Positions 33,332 to 43,279 of a DNA stretch of 64,000 bases are shown here, one piece after another (within the stretch, counting starts at the first letter, position 1; each line of letters begins with the position of its first letter). The translations under genes and the position numbers were made by a program. The notes below the pieces were generated by a model. The model was given only the letters and a program-made list of their open reading frames with translations. It searched no databases and was not told where the DNA came from. Source of the stretch: Thinopyrum elongatum (Eukaryota > Streptophyta > Magnoliopsida > Poales > Poaceae); the NCBI GenBank assembly GCA_011799875.1, contig CM022302.1, positions 376,644,569-376,708,568 of the forward strand, written 5' to 3'.

Positions 33332-34499
33332 TAAAAAAACATCAGAGAGCCACCCGAAACACTTTTTCCACCGCTGCAAACTTCTGTTCTTCCGTGATCC
33401 CATCTGGAGGCCTTTTCCGGTACTCTGCCAAAGGGGGAATCGATCACGGAGGGCTTCTACATCATCCTTGCTGGCTTCCGATGATGCGTGCGTATTTCAC
33501 CACAGACCTACGGGTCCATAGATATTAGCTAGATGGCTTCTTCTCTCTCTTTGATCTCCAATACAATGCTGTCCTCGATATTCTTGGAGTTCTATTCGAT
33601 GTAATCTTCTTTTGCGGTGTGTTTATTGGGATCCGATGGATTGTGTGTTTATGATCTGAATATTTGGGAGAAGTAATGGAGTCTTTTATGAACTTTATTA
33701 TGCATGATTGTTATAGCTTTGTATTTCTCTCCGATCTATCTGTTTGGTTTGGCCAACTAGATTGATTTATCTTCAGTGGGAGAGTGGCTTCGTGATGGGT
33801 TCAATCTTGCGGTGTTCTATATCCCAGTGATAGAAAGGGACAAGACACGTATTTGTATTGTTATGATTAAGGATGAAACGAGGGGTTTATTCATACTGAT
33901 TGAGTTTACTTTGTCTACATCATGTCATCTTGCTTAAGGCGTTACTCTGTTTTCATACTTAATACCATAGATGCATGCTAGATAGCGGTCGATTGGTGGA
34001 GTAATAGTAGTAGATGCAGGCAGGAGTCGGTCTACTTGTCTTGGACGTGATGCCTATATACATGATCATTGCCTTGAATATCGTCATAACTATGCGCTTT
34101 TCTATCAATTGCCCCACAATAATTTGTTCACCCACCATATGCTATGTGTTCGAGAGAGAAGCCTCTAGTGAAAACTATGGCCCCCGGGTCTACCTTTATC
34201 ATATTACAAAAACCAAATTACCTTTGCTGCATTTTTTATTTTTTATTTGTTTTGTAATTTATCTATCTACCACTACAAGATTTTATCCTTGCAAGTAACG
34301 AGTTCAAGGGGATTGACAACCCTCTTGCCCTCGTTGGGTGCAAGTATTTGCTTTTGTGTGTGCAAATGTTGTTCACGAGGCTTTGCGTGATTCTCCTATT
34401 TAATCGATAAACCTTGGTTGTCACTAAGGGAAATACTTATCTCTACTGTACTGCATCTCCCCTCCTCTTGGGGGAAATCCCAACGTAGCTCACAAGTAG
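33332..34499 (+). repeat. Element I: 3' section of a Gypsy-type LTR
   Basis: Carries segments known from abundant Triticeae Gypsy LTRs, such as GGGGGAATCGATCACGG, ACCTACGGGTCCATAG and GATGCAGGCAGGAGTCGG, and ends near CTCACAAGTAGTAG. The left part is interrupted by D. No ORF of note; the family name is uncertain. Confidence 0.6.
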
Positions 34500-35028
34500 T
34501 AGTGGTAACCCAACCTATGTGATCGGAGATCTCATGAAGTAGGACCTGGGAAAAACAAGCCAATGGTGACCTAAGGAGAGTAACTTTACTAACCCACTCC
34601 GTTGCAGATGCAATACTCTCGGAAACTGTATGGTAGGTTGACTACTGTCTTAATGTGTTCCAAAGCTTATATAAGCAAGAGGCTATCCTACAGAGCGATC
34701 TTTGCAGGAACACACATGTATGAGCCCGACTGCTGGTCATAGTCTATGAGATTGGGGTGATCTCTAGCAAGTTCATGAATTGGCAGAAGTGTGATACGCT
34801 CCACCCGATGGGTCAGCCTTCGGTAGCCTAGTACTAGTAAGACAATTAGTGAAATTTGTTTACGCCAAACTGACAATTCAAGGCACAACCCATTGTTCAG
34901 TTGCGAAGGAGTGTAGCTACTTTCTCTAGGTGGAGTTCAACCTTAACAGGTCTTCACTGAAATACTGGTATATCAAAATAGTGTTTGGAACAGAGGAAAG
35001 AATGAGCCCTTGAGATCTGGTGAGGGAT
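34500..35028 (+). other. Element K: 3' untranslated interior of an LTR retrotransposon
   Basis: No ORF. The segment ends in a purine-rich GGTGAGGGAT directly before an LTR start, so it is the 3' end of the interior of K. Its left edge is the end of element I. Superfamily not determined; the LTR style is Copia-like. Confidence 0.5.
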
Positions 35029-36008
35029 TGTTGAAATATAGGGTGGGCCTTGGTCCCATCTAATAATTTTAGAAAATCTCTAAGGGCCCGTGTAGGTTGT
35101 ATGGCAATGGGTGTGGTGGGAAATTTAGTCCCATACCGCTAGTGTAAGAAAAGTTGGACGTCCTTATAAGGGATTCTCTTACACGTATTGGAGTTTGAGA
35201 AGAGAAGTGGTTCCCATGCACTCCTCCCCCGCCACCCGCCTCGTCATGACGCGTCGAGGGTTGCGAGAATGAGTCGAGCCAAGCTCACTCCTATGCACTT
35301 ATTTTTGTCGGTCAGGAACGGAGAGTCCTTAACACACGAGCTACGATCTGAGACGTCGGATCGTGGGTTGTCGCCGAATCGGACGTGGGTCTAGCCCACA
35401 TCTCTCCACCCGGCCGCGCCTATACAACTGAGGCGTCGGCAACCCTAGCTGCCACCAGAAAAACAGATTGCATCTGCCTTGCCTTCACGCGCACCACCCA
35501 CTGTCGTTCCTTCTGCTACTGCTGCTGCCGGTGATCCCACCCTGTCCGATGCGTACACGGTTGACGGAGAGAAGGCCTCCGAAATCCCATCTCTCTAGAT
35601 CTTGTACGGGAGAGGGGCGATTAGTCTTTTGGGGAACGTCTTCTATGCGACTGCTCGCTGCCGTTCGTGTGCTTCGTCTACGTCGTCTTTGCCTTCGCTG
35701 TTATCATGAGTCAGCAATCCGAAGCCAACCGACTTGCCGCCGAGAAACTTGAAGCAGAGAAGAAGGCCACCGAGAATGCCGCTGCCGCCGCCACCGCCGC
35801 AACTTCGTCATGGCCTACTGGAGGGTATAACTCGCTTATCCCGCTCTTATTTATTTATGTCTTAACAGTACTAACTATGCGTGTAGATGTTTCTACTATA
35901 TGCGTAGCTTATCTGGATCGCAATCAGTATGTTATTAATTCTATCAATCCCATGCTCATGATTTATTCGTGGATTAAATTAATCAAAAGATTGCTAATAT
36001 ACTCAACA
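35029..36008 (+). repeat. 3' LTR of element K (complete), outermost of the nest
   Basis: The LTR is 980 bp with perfect six-base terminal inverted repeats TGTTGA and TCAACA. It contains an ORF at 35706-35819 beginning MSQQSEANRLAAEKLEAEKK. It marks the right edge of the retrotransposon nest; the sequence from 36009 is different in character, with MITEs and a host gene. Confidence 0.7.
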
Positions 36009-36036
36009 CGTTGTTTGTCCTGGGCAGCCCATGCGG

Positions 36037-36459
36037 GGCTAATTTTGGTGTTTTGACCCTTTTGCGAAAGTTAAGCCAGATCTGACCCTGATTCGATTTT
36101 TTTTCTAAATCTGATCTTTTTGCTACCGCTGGCGGTAGGGTATACCAGCCTACCGCCGAGGACCCTAACAGTAGGCAACGTATCCATGTCAGCGCAGTGC
36201 AGCCCTACCGCCAAACAGGCTGGCGGTAGTCTTTGCAACCCTACCGCCAAGATGCCGGACGGTAGGTGGGTATGAGCACTGTATTTGATGCTTAGAAATG
36301 TTTACGGTAGGGCGTGCAACCCTACCGCCAAGGGTCTTGGCGGTAGGTAGTTATAACCTACCGTCATCGACCCGGCGGTAGAAAAATTATTAGATCTCAA
36401 AAAAAATTAGAACCGGGTCAAATCTGACTCAACTTTGGGTGAAAACACCAAATTTGTCC
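36037..36459 (+). mobile_element. Mutator-like fold-back element 1
   Basis: 423 bp. The arms GGCTAATTTTGGTGTTTTGACC and, at the other end, the reverse complement of GGACAAATTTGGTGTTTTCACC extend as an imperfect inverted repeat. The core is rich in CTACCGCC/GGCGGTAG units. Flanking 9-mers CCCATGCGG (36028-36036) and CCCACACGG (36460-36468) match at 7 of 9 positions. No transposase; strand arbitrary. Confidence 0.65.
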
Positions 36460-36586
36460 CCCACACGGGCTTCTGAGAACCTTCCTTGTTTTGGCATGAT
36501 CGGGCCTTCACAGATACTGTAGAATGGCTTCACCTGTTGCGCACACTGTCCATGCACACTTGTTACATGGGATACCGATTCTGCAG

Positions 36587-36887
36587 GTGAAAATCCGTCA
36601 AATTGGCCCTTTTTTGAAACTTCGACACAAAATAATCCTAATCTGAAAATATTTCACAAACTGGCCCCTTTTCGCATGACGCCCGGGGCTGAGGCGCCAT
36701 GCTAGATATCATGACGCCCCGGGCTAGGGCGCCATGCTACATGACGCACTAGTCCGGGGCGTCATGCTATCTAGCATGGCGCCCTAACCCCGGGCGTCAT
36801 GCAAAGAGGCCAGTTTCGAAAATGTTTTCAGATTAGAACCATTTTGTGTTAAAGTTTTGAAAAAAGGCTAATTTCGTTCATTTTCAC
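36587..36887 (+). mobile_element. Mutator-like fold-back element 2
   Basis: 301 bp with inverted arms starting GTGAAAAT and ending ATTTTCAC. The core is built of GCATGACGCCC and GGCGCCATGC units in both orientations. It is flanked by 9-mers ATTCTGCAG (36578-36586) and ATTCTGCGG (36888-36896), the duplication length typical of Mutator elements. Non-coding. Confidence 0.75.
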
Positions 36888-37355
36888 ATTCTGCGGTAAC
36901 ATCCAAAGCAAGGCTAGAGAATCCCTGCCAGGTTGAAAAACGAAGTGTGTTACTCACGGAAACCAGATTCTTCTACTCTAAAATACTCCATTCACGTGGT
37001 AGTAGCATTCGAGTGGCGAGATACTGCTGGCACAGACCCATCGTATCCTGCCCAAAAGTTAAATAAGATCTTAATTCGTAACCGGTCGCCGTACGCCAAG
37101 GACGGGCCGGTTGACACGGCAACCTGATTTTGTTGGAACTTCCATGTCACGAGTAGCAGAGATGCTCTGGCCCCTTGCCAACGACAAAGCGGCCATCCCA
37201 GGCCAGTGGCCCTCAGCTTTCGGACGTGCGTGCGGGTGGGTTTGTCTCGGCGTGATACACGTTCGCGGTTCCGATCCCGTCGAGCTTTCCGTTTGCGAAA
37301 TGTGGGGTAATCGGATCGCTCGTGCTCATCTCCTTCTGCCGACTTTCCCAGGCGC

Positions 37356-37626
37356 GGCCGAATTTCGTGTTTTGATCCTTTTCGTATACTATTTTGAGAT
37401 CTGACTCTGTTGAGAAAAGTTTCGGGATTTGGTCCTTTTCCTATCGCCAGACCCCTTGGCGATAGGGTATAATAGCCTACCGTCAAGGGGGCATGGTTGG
37501 CGGTAGGCTATTATACCCTACCGCCAAGGTGCCTGACGGTAAGAAAAGGGTCAGATCCTGAATTTTCTTCTAATGAGGATCAGATCCCGAAATAGTATAC
37601 GAAAAGGGTCAAAACACGAAATTTAT
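37356..37626 (+). mobile_element. Mutator-like fold-back element 3
   Basis: 271 bp. The arms contain ATTTCGTGTTTTGATCCTTT and its inverted match near 37590-37622. The core has TACCGCCAAG/CTTGGCGGTA units. It is flanked by a perfect direct repeat CCCAGGCGC (37347-37355 and 37627-37635). Confidence 0.8.
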
Positions 37627-37635
37627 CCCAGGCGC

Positions 37636-38936
37636 CCCTCTCTATTGCACAGTCTCAATAGATGTCGACGTGCCGGGGACAAGTAAGCACGCCGTTCCCT
37701 ACGTCCGTACAGTTCAGCCGCATCTTGGATACGTTTCAGATACAGTAGTATTTATTGGCTGGCTGGAGTAAGGAATGCCAGCCCAGGAACAGCCTACACC
37801 AGCTGCGTCTGTTACTAGTAGCACTATCTTAGTCTTAGCAAGATTTTAACGCATGTAGTACTATGACAGATTGACACTCCGCATTAACAAATCCGTCGAG
37901 AATTTGCTTCAAACGGTGGACGTTTTTGCAGGTGCTAGCCTCTGCACGAGCTTGGAAACTGGGGGAGGGGAGCGGGGACCGGATCCGCGTCATGCGCTTT
38001 CTTCATCCCGATGTCACCAAATCCATTTTCACTACTACAGTACTACACTCCCTTTGGACTTTGACGCAGAAGAATCCTTTTACGAGTGCACCTAAAAGGT
38101 TCAACTTTGCTGCTTGCTTTGGATGTTAATTCTTGCATTATGCTGGATAAGCCTCCTACCCGATCGAGAGTGCTTTGATGACACAGATCCTGCTTTGCCG
38201 TTACCCCTTTTGTCGGATCGACCCGCCCGTTGCGTGCATCAATGGTGGTCTTGGAATTAGACCGGCCAAAACGCCAAGTATGGCCGTATGGGCATGGTGG
38301 TTGCTGCTCGCCTGCTCAGCAAATTTGGACGGTCGATCTGCATGCCATGACGCTGCTATGCATGCGCCGCGTTGATAGCAATAGGTTGCTTCCTTCCCGC
38401 GAAAAGAGATGCCCATACCCATAGGGGTTGCTGTCTTGCCAAGATGCAACCCGATCGAGTCATTTTCAACTGGCATGTGTGGCATGTGCAAGCTATCTCA
38501 TCCCACTGCAGCAGCAGATGAATCAACTGTCCAACTCAAATCACAAACAGCTTGGACTGAAAGGCTGTGGCATATTGGCATGTTACCAGATTATTCTCCC
38601 GCGATTTCTCTGAACGCATTTGCAGTGAACGTGTACGCTGTGTGAGCGCCGCGGACATGTTCATGTGAGTGTACCGTATATAGATAACATGCCTAAAAGA
38701 AAAGGTAGGAGTATATACTAGGATATATGATGGCATTACCGTCGGAAACTCAACGACCGAATCCCTCTTCTCATCTCATGAAAAAAAAGCTCAACCACCG
38801 GGAACCGACCAACGCTCGGAAGCTCGCCACATCAAGCGAATCTTTTCATTCTTAATTTTCTAGGGCTTTTTCTCGCTTTGAATACTTACGTAGTACGTCA
38901 CCTGAATTACTACTCCTAAGCCTTTGTGCGACGCCA
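37636..38936 (+). other. Unassigned upstream region
   Basis: About 1.3 kb between fold-back elements. Several short ORFs exist on both strands but none shows a recognisable domain or codon pattern. No element termini seen. Confidence 0.5.
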
Positions 38937-38945
38937 TGACAAAAA

Positions 38946-40125
38946 GAGTGAAGTGCACTGTAGGTCCTTGAACTATTTCAGGGGTGTCACGTAGGTTCTT
39001 GAATTATGAAAATCGTCATCCAGGTCCTCGAAGTGTAGTAAGTGTGTCATCCAGGTCCAACATTTGCCTGACCCCATGTGACTGGCCAGCTGGTGTCGTT
39101 AACCGTAAACAGTGAACCACTGAACAGTAAAATGATGCCCCAGGGACAACACTGTTTCTGTACTCGATAAACAGTAGCTCTGATGAACAGTAATATATAT
39201 ATATAAAAAAGAAATTCACGGATATTAAAATAATGTTCGCGAACATTTTTTTAAAGTCACGAATGTTTTTTTAAAATGTTTGCAAACAATATTTGAAAAT
39301 GTTCGCGGACCACAAATATTGTTTGAGGGTATGGAAAAAATATTCACGACTTTACAAAAATGTTCGCGAAAAAATATTCATGACTTTAAAAAAATGTTCG
39401 GGAACCATAAATTTGAATATTGTTTGCGGTCCACAAATATTGTTCGTGGGTATGGAAAAAATATTCGGGACTTTAAAAAAATGTTCGCGAAAAAATATTC
39501 GTGACTTTAAAAAAATGTTCGTGAACGGGAAATTTGAATATTGTTCGCGAACCACAAATATTGTTCGCGGGTATGGAAAAAATATTCGTGACTTTAAAAA
39601 GGGTTCATGACTTTTAAAAAATATTTGTGAAAAAATATTCGTGAACGATAAATTTGAATATTGTTCGCGAACCACAAATATTGTTCGCGGGTATGGAAAA
39701 AATATTCGCCATTTTAAAAAAAGGTTCGCGAAAAAATATTCCCGAATTAAAAAAAATGTTCGCAAATATTGTTTGAAAATATCCGCGAACATTATTTCCA
39801 TATCCGCGAATATTTTCAAATATTGTTTGCGAACATTTTAAAAAAAATATTCGCGAACATTATTTCCATATCCGCGATTTTTACTGTTCACCGACGCTTG
39901 TTCATCGGGTACAGAAATGGCATTGTCCCTGGGTGGCATTTTACTGTTCAGCGGTTTACTGTTCACAGTTAACGACGCCAGCTGGCCAGTAAGATGAGGT
40001 CAGGCAGATATTGGACCTGGATGACACATTTACTGCACTTCGAGTACCTGGATGACGATTTTTATAGTTCTAGGACCTACGTGACACACCTAAAATAGTT
40101 CGAGAATCTACAGTGCACTTCACTC
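38946..40125 (+). mobile_element. Mutator-like non-autonomous element with long inverted repeats
   Basis: 1180 bp. Terminal inverted repeats start GAGTGAAGTGCACTGTAG and extend about 240 bp with good identity. It is flanked by a perfect 9-bp duplication TGACAAAAA (38937-38945 and 40126-40134). The interior (39220-39880) is an AT-rich tandem array of a unit of about 120 bp. ORFs on either strand inside are low-complexity by-products of the array. It ends about 90 bp before the SAUR TATA box. Confidence 0.9.
39230..39870 (+). repeat. Tandem array, unit about 120 bp, inside the Mutator-like element
   Basis: The anchor GGTATGGAAAAAATATTC recurs at about 39330, 39450, 39571 and 39692. Units contain repeated TGTTCGCG and AAAAATATTCGTGACTTT blocks. 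It is partly palindromic, so the array can also fold back on itself. Confidence 0.8.
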
Positions 40126-40214
40126 TGACAAAAACAAGGCTAAAATGACGCACAAAACGCCCGAATTAATCACCCGCGAGTCCGGAGTCTTCCCTCCCCT
40201 TCCCGTCGTACTCC

Positions 40215-40222
40215 TATATAAA
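40215..40222 (+). promoter_or_regulatory. TATA box of the SAUR gene
   Basis: TATATAAA lies 127 bp before the first ATG, inside CTCCTATATAAAAACAACC. A start of transcription about 30 bp further on would give a leader of roughly 95 nt. The Mutator-like element ends at 40125, 90 bp upstream. I see no TGTCTC auxin-response element between the two. Confidence 0.6.
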
Positions 40223-40341
40223 AACAACCCATTGTCAAGCTCGCTTCTCCTGCCATTAGACGGCCTAGCGTCAACTCCTTACACACACACACGCGGAACA
40301 CAGCACAGGAAAGCGGAGACCTTCGACCTGCCAGCTGCTGC

Positions 40342-40893
40342 ATGATGGCAAGGCGGCAGAGAGGATTCCGGCTCGGCCGGAAGCTGCTGGGCCTCTGGCG
40401 GTGGGCGCTCTGCAACCGCCGGCGACGCCGCGGCGGCGTCTACGCCCGCCTGCAGCGGTGCCAGCTGGGAGCTGGCGCAAAGCCGTCCCACGCGGCCGTC
40501 GGGAGCGCTAAGCAGCAGCTGGTGGTGCTGCCGCGGGAGCGGGACGAGCCCCGGCGGATGCTGGGGTGGGGGCGGTCGCTGGCGCGGCGGATGAGGCTCC
40601 TGCCGCGGCGTGGCGAGCGGCTGCTGGAGGAGGCTGGCGAGGCGACCACGCCCAAGGGGCAGGTGGCGGTGTACGTGGGCGGCGACGAGCCGGGAGGGGA
40701 GTCGATGAGGTACGTGGTGCCGGTGGTGTACTTCAACCACCCGCTGTTTGGGGAGCTGCTGCGCGAGGCGGAGGAAGAGTTCGGCTTCGAGCACCCCGGC
40801 GGGATCACCATCCCGTGCGCGGCCAAGCGGTTCGAGCGCGCCGCCGCCATGGCCGCCGCGGGCGGCGGCAAGAAGGCGCCCGGCTGGTGGTAG
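40342..40893 (+). CDS. SAUR family protein (small auxin-up RNA), intronless
   Basis: 183 residues, GC-rich, one exon, ATG at 40342 with a second Met next to it, stop TAG at 40891-40893. Residues 1-90 are very rich in Arg and Leu. The SAUR core lies at about 104-168: PKGQVAVYVG, RYVVPVVYFNHPLF, LLREAEEEFGF and GITIPC are the diagnostic motifs of the auxin-inducible family. In characterised SAURs the core inhibits PP2C.D phosphatases and so activates plasma-membrane H+-ATPases and cell expansion; that role here is inferred from family membership. The length is longer than many SAURs (about 100-150 aa) because of the N-terminal extension, as in the SAUR36-like group. It is the only clear host gene in the window, framed upstream by Mutator-like elements. 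ORFs on the other frames and strand are shadows caused by high GC. Confidence 0.93.
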   Translation: MMARRQRGFRLGRKLLGLWRWALCNRRRRRGGVYARLQRCQLGAGAKPSHAAVGSAKQQLVVLPRERDEPRRMLGWGRSLARRMRLLPRRGERLLEEAGEATTPKGQVAVYVGGDEPGGESMRYVVPVVYFNHPLFGELLREAEEEFGFEHPGGITIPCAAKRFERAAAMAAAGGGKKAPGWW

Positions 40894-41918
40894 CACAGCG
40901 CCTGCCTCCTGTACAGTAGTACTACATGCATACACATGCGTGCTCGATTGAATAGATAGTTGGATGGATGTGTGTATTTTTTTTCTTTTTACTACCAGTT
41001 TGACTTTTTTCTGGGTGTTTGTGGGTGCTCATGCGATGCGATCATGCGAGTTTTTTTAGTTTTAGTGAAGATGGAGGAGCGACCGAGGAGACCAGATTTG
41101 CTTCCAGCCTCTGGCTCTAGCTCTAGCTCATGTTCCTCCCCCAACTTGCATGGCGATCGTGTGCGTCCTGTACAATATGATCTGGTGGCCGATCTAGTAG
41201 GCAGCCGTTAATTTGCTGCGTCGATCATGGTTGTCAATTGACCTCCCTGATTGAAATGTGATCTGCCTAGCGTAAACGGATGAAATATTCTTGGTCAAGT
41301 TCTTGTGTTGAGCGCGTCATTCTGCTTCCGCGATTTCGGATCATGTGTTGCTGGTATGGTGGTACCGAAAGCGATGTCCGTGGTGTGTACTGAAAATAGT
41401 CCGTACAATCGGCGTGTTGGAAGGTATCACAAGCTACCCCCCTACATCCTTGTGTTGTGCTGGCGCCAATGGTGCTCAGCAGAAACAGTACGTTGCTTTG
41501 TCTGCCGTGCCAATGCTTTCGGATCCATGGGTCCGTGAGCCGCTGGATGTCGATCGTACGGATAAAGTGGTAGTCATCACAATCAAAACAAAGGCGGGGT
41601 GCGTCGCTAATCATAACGAGGAATTTTTTTTTTTGGAGAAAACTAGGAAATGAAAGATGAAATATAGGGCTAGAGTGAAGATTGGTGGCGTGCATGACCC
41701 GGCGTAGATGTCGGCTTCACCTTCCGTCTCAAAAAAAAGGAGATCGAGCAAGGAGAATAGATGGTACACACGATCGAAATATAACATCTAAATATCACTA
41801 GGATTATACTTCTGCATCGTCATATACAAACGAATTCCCAAATGTATATGATGTCTTGTGCGCCTCATGTGTCGTGACTTGACATGGGTGTACCGTCTAC
41901 CGGTGGTGGAGTTCTTCT
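40894..41918 (+). other. SAUR 3' flank, no further gene recognised
   Basis: An ATAGAT at 40952-40957 followed by GTA at 40974-40976 faintly resembles part of the DST mRNA-instability element of SAUR transcripts. No canonical AATAAA was noticed close to the stop. ORFs between 41267 and 41695 lack recognisable domains. Confidence 0.4.
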
Positions 41919-41921
41919 GAT

Positions 41922-42188
41922 GCACTGGTGCTAAGGTGGGGTGCTAAATGCATTAAAAAGCTTAGCAACTACTCTTCCCAATGCATTGGTGCTTAGCTTG
42001 TGTAGCTAAGCCTTCCTCATTTAATATTTTAACACCAAAACATTTTCATGCATTGGTTGATAGTCATTTTGCATAGGTCCACGCGCTTAGCATCGTTTCC
42101 TCCTGGGGTCATCATAATGCTCTCTCTCCTCTTTAATTACTCCGACACATCACTTTTTTTGCCTATATGGCACCCTTAGCACCGGTAC
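41922..42188 (+). mobile_element. Possible MITE with GGTGCTAAG-type ends
   Basis: The left end ACTGGTGCTAAGGTGGGGTGC and the right end GCACCCTTAGCACCGGT are approximate inverted repeats around an AT-rich interior of about 220 bp with further TGCATTGGTG copies. No target duplication could be fixed. Confidence 0.4.
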
Positions 42189-42309
42189 ACCTTGGAGAAC
42201 TGGGAAGGGCCGGGGGTGGCCAGCAGGGCCTGGCCCACATCATGATCTTGACTTTTCATGTATAATTAAAAAAATAAAACCAACCCAAGGACTAATCCTC
42301 GTTGGCTTT

Positions 42310-42412
42310 TTTTATAGGAGAAACTCCGCGAGCGTCGCGCGTTAGAGCCGAGGCTCGAACCCGGGTGGGCTAGCAGCTACCCCAGCTACCCAGCCAACGG
42401 GTCGACGCCTAA
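42310..42412 (-). mobile_element. Possible tRNA-derived SINE
   Basis: The minus strand holds GGGTTCGAGCC, a good Pol III B-box, followed by a GC-rich body and an A-rich tail (TATAAAAAAA). A clear A-box and target duplications were not found. Confidence 0.35.
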
Positions 42413-42900
42413 AATGAACAGTATTTTTGTTGGGTCTGTCTAGAGTTATTGCACATCTAAATGACTCAATCAAACTATATAAAGAAAAAAAGACTAATAA
42501 AAATGCTTGCACTAATCTTCATGTAAAATCGATGGCACGGGATTTAGACGTGCAATACTTAGGACACATCTAGATATACTTTAGTAAAACTAATTTTGTT
42601 TGCTTTTTCCCTTAAGCCGGCCCCCTCAACCTTAGTTTTCTGGAGTTTCTGTCTTCATCACTGGGATCTACCAATGTTGACTGGGTTCTCCGGCGACCGC
42701 TACTGTTTAGATCGGGTTACCAGGTTGGTTACCGTCAAATCCAGAGAACAAAAAATAGGTCGTTAAAATTCTCCTTTTTCTGAGATTGTGTTTCTTCGCA
42801 ATTTTTTCAGAATGCAGGAAATTTTGATGGATACATATACAAGCACTTTGAGGTGTATGTAAAAGCTAAATTTTCTTAGTGCGTCATTGATTCTTTTTGG
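42413..42900 (+). other. Unassigned AT-rich region
   Basis: No ORF, no terminal repeats and no recognised element were seen before the LINE fragment starting near 42901. Confidence 0.4.
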
Positions 42901-43278
42901 CCGATCATGAGCAACGATGCAACTTCAATGATGCATTCAAACAATGTGGTTGCCCCTTTAAGAGTTAGTGAGCTTCTTGATGAACATGGGGCGTGGCGGG
43001 GGGATCTGCTGCGTCAATTCTTCTTGCCCGTTGACGTCCAGGAGATCATGAAGATTAAGGCCTCCCCACGACTTGGCGATGACTTTCTTGCACGGGGGCC
43101 TAAACGAACCGGTGTCTTTACCGTACGCAGTGCGTACCAGCTGGCACTCGAGGAAAAGATGCGTCCCTCTTCAGTCGCGGCGAGCAAGGCACCGGATGGG
43201 CGACGTGCCGTCTGGGCATTATTATGGAGGTGCCCTGCTCCTCCAAAGGTGTGTGTGTGTTCGGTTGGCGGTTGGCTA
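42901..43278 (+). pseudogene. LINE fragment (plus), zinc-binding RT C-terminal domain
   Basis: Encodes the region after RT in plant L1-type LINEs: LLRQFFLPVDVQEIMKIK, TGVFTVRSAYQLA and ALLWRCPAPPKV. A slip in the (GT)n run near 43247-43258 shifts frame; the shifted frame continues VFGWRLATNC until it is cut by the poly-T of the next LINE at about 43280. Its RNase H part reappears at 44690-45040. Confidence 0.75.
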
Positions 43279-43279
43279 C

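Noticed and set aside
37111..37486. ORFs of 97 and 164 residues on opposite strands
   Set aside because: They overlap each other and a fold-back element boundary and show no recognisable domain.
39293..39841. Plus and minus ORFs of 66-155 residues with repeated LRTF/KKMF words
   Set aside because: They are translations of the tandem array within the Mutator-like element and repeat with its period.
39230..39870. Regular repeats resembling a CRISPR array
   Set aside because: Unit and spacing are about 120 bp, AT-rich, partly palindromic, inside a transposon with 9-bp duplications in plant DNA; no cas genes.
40279..40937. Long minus-strand and alternative-frame ORFs over the SAUR gene
   Set aside because: They are Arg/Pro/Gly/Ala-rich shadows of a very GC-rich exon; only the plus frame at 40342 shows SAUR motifs.
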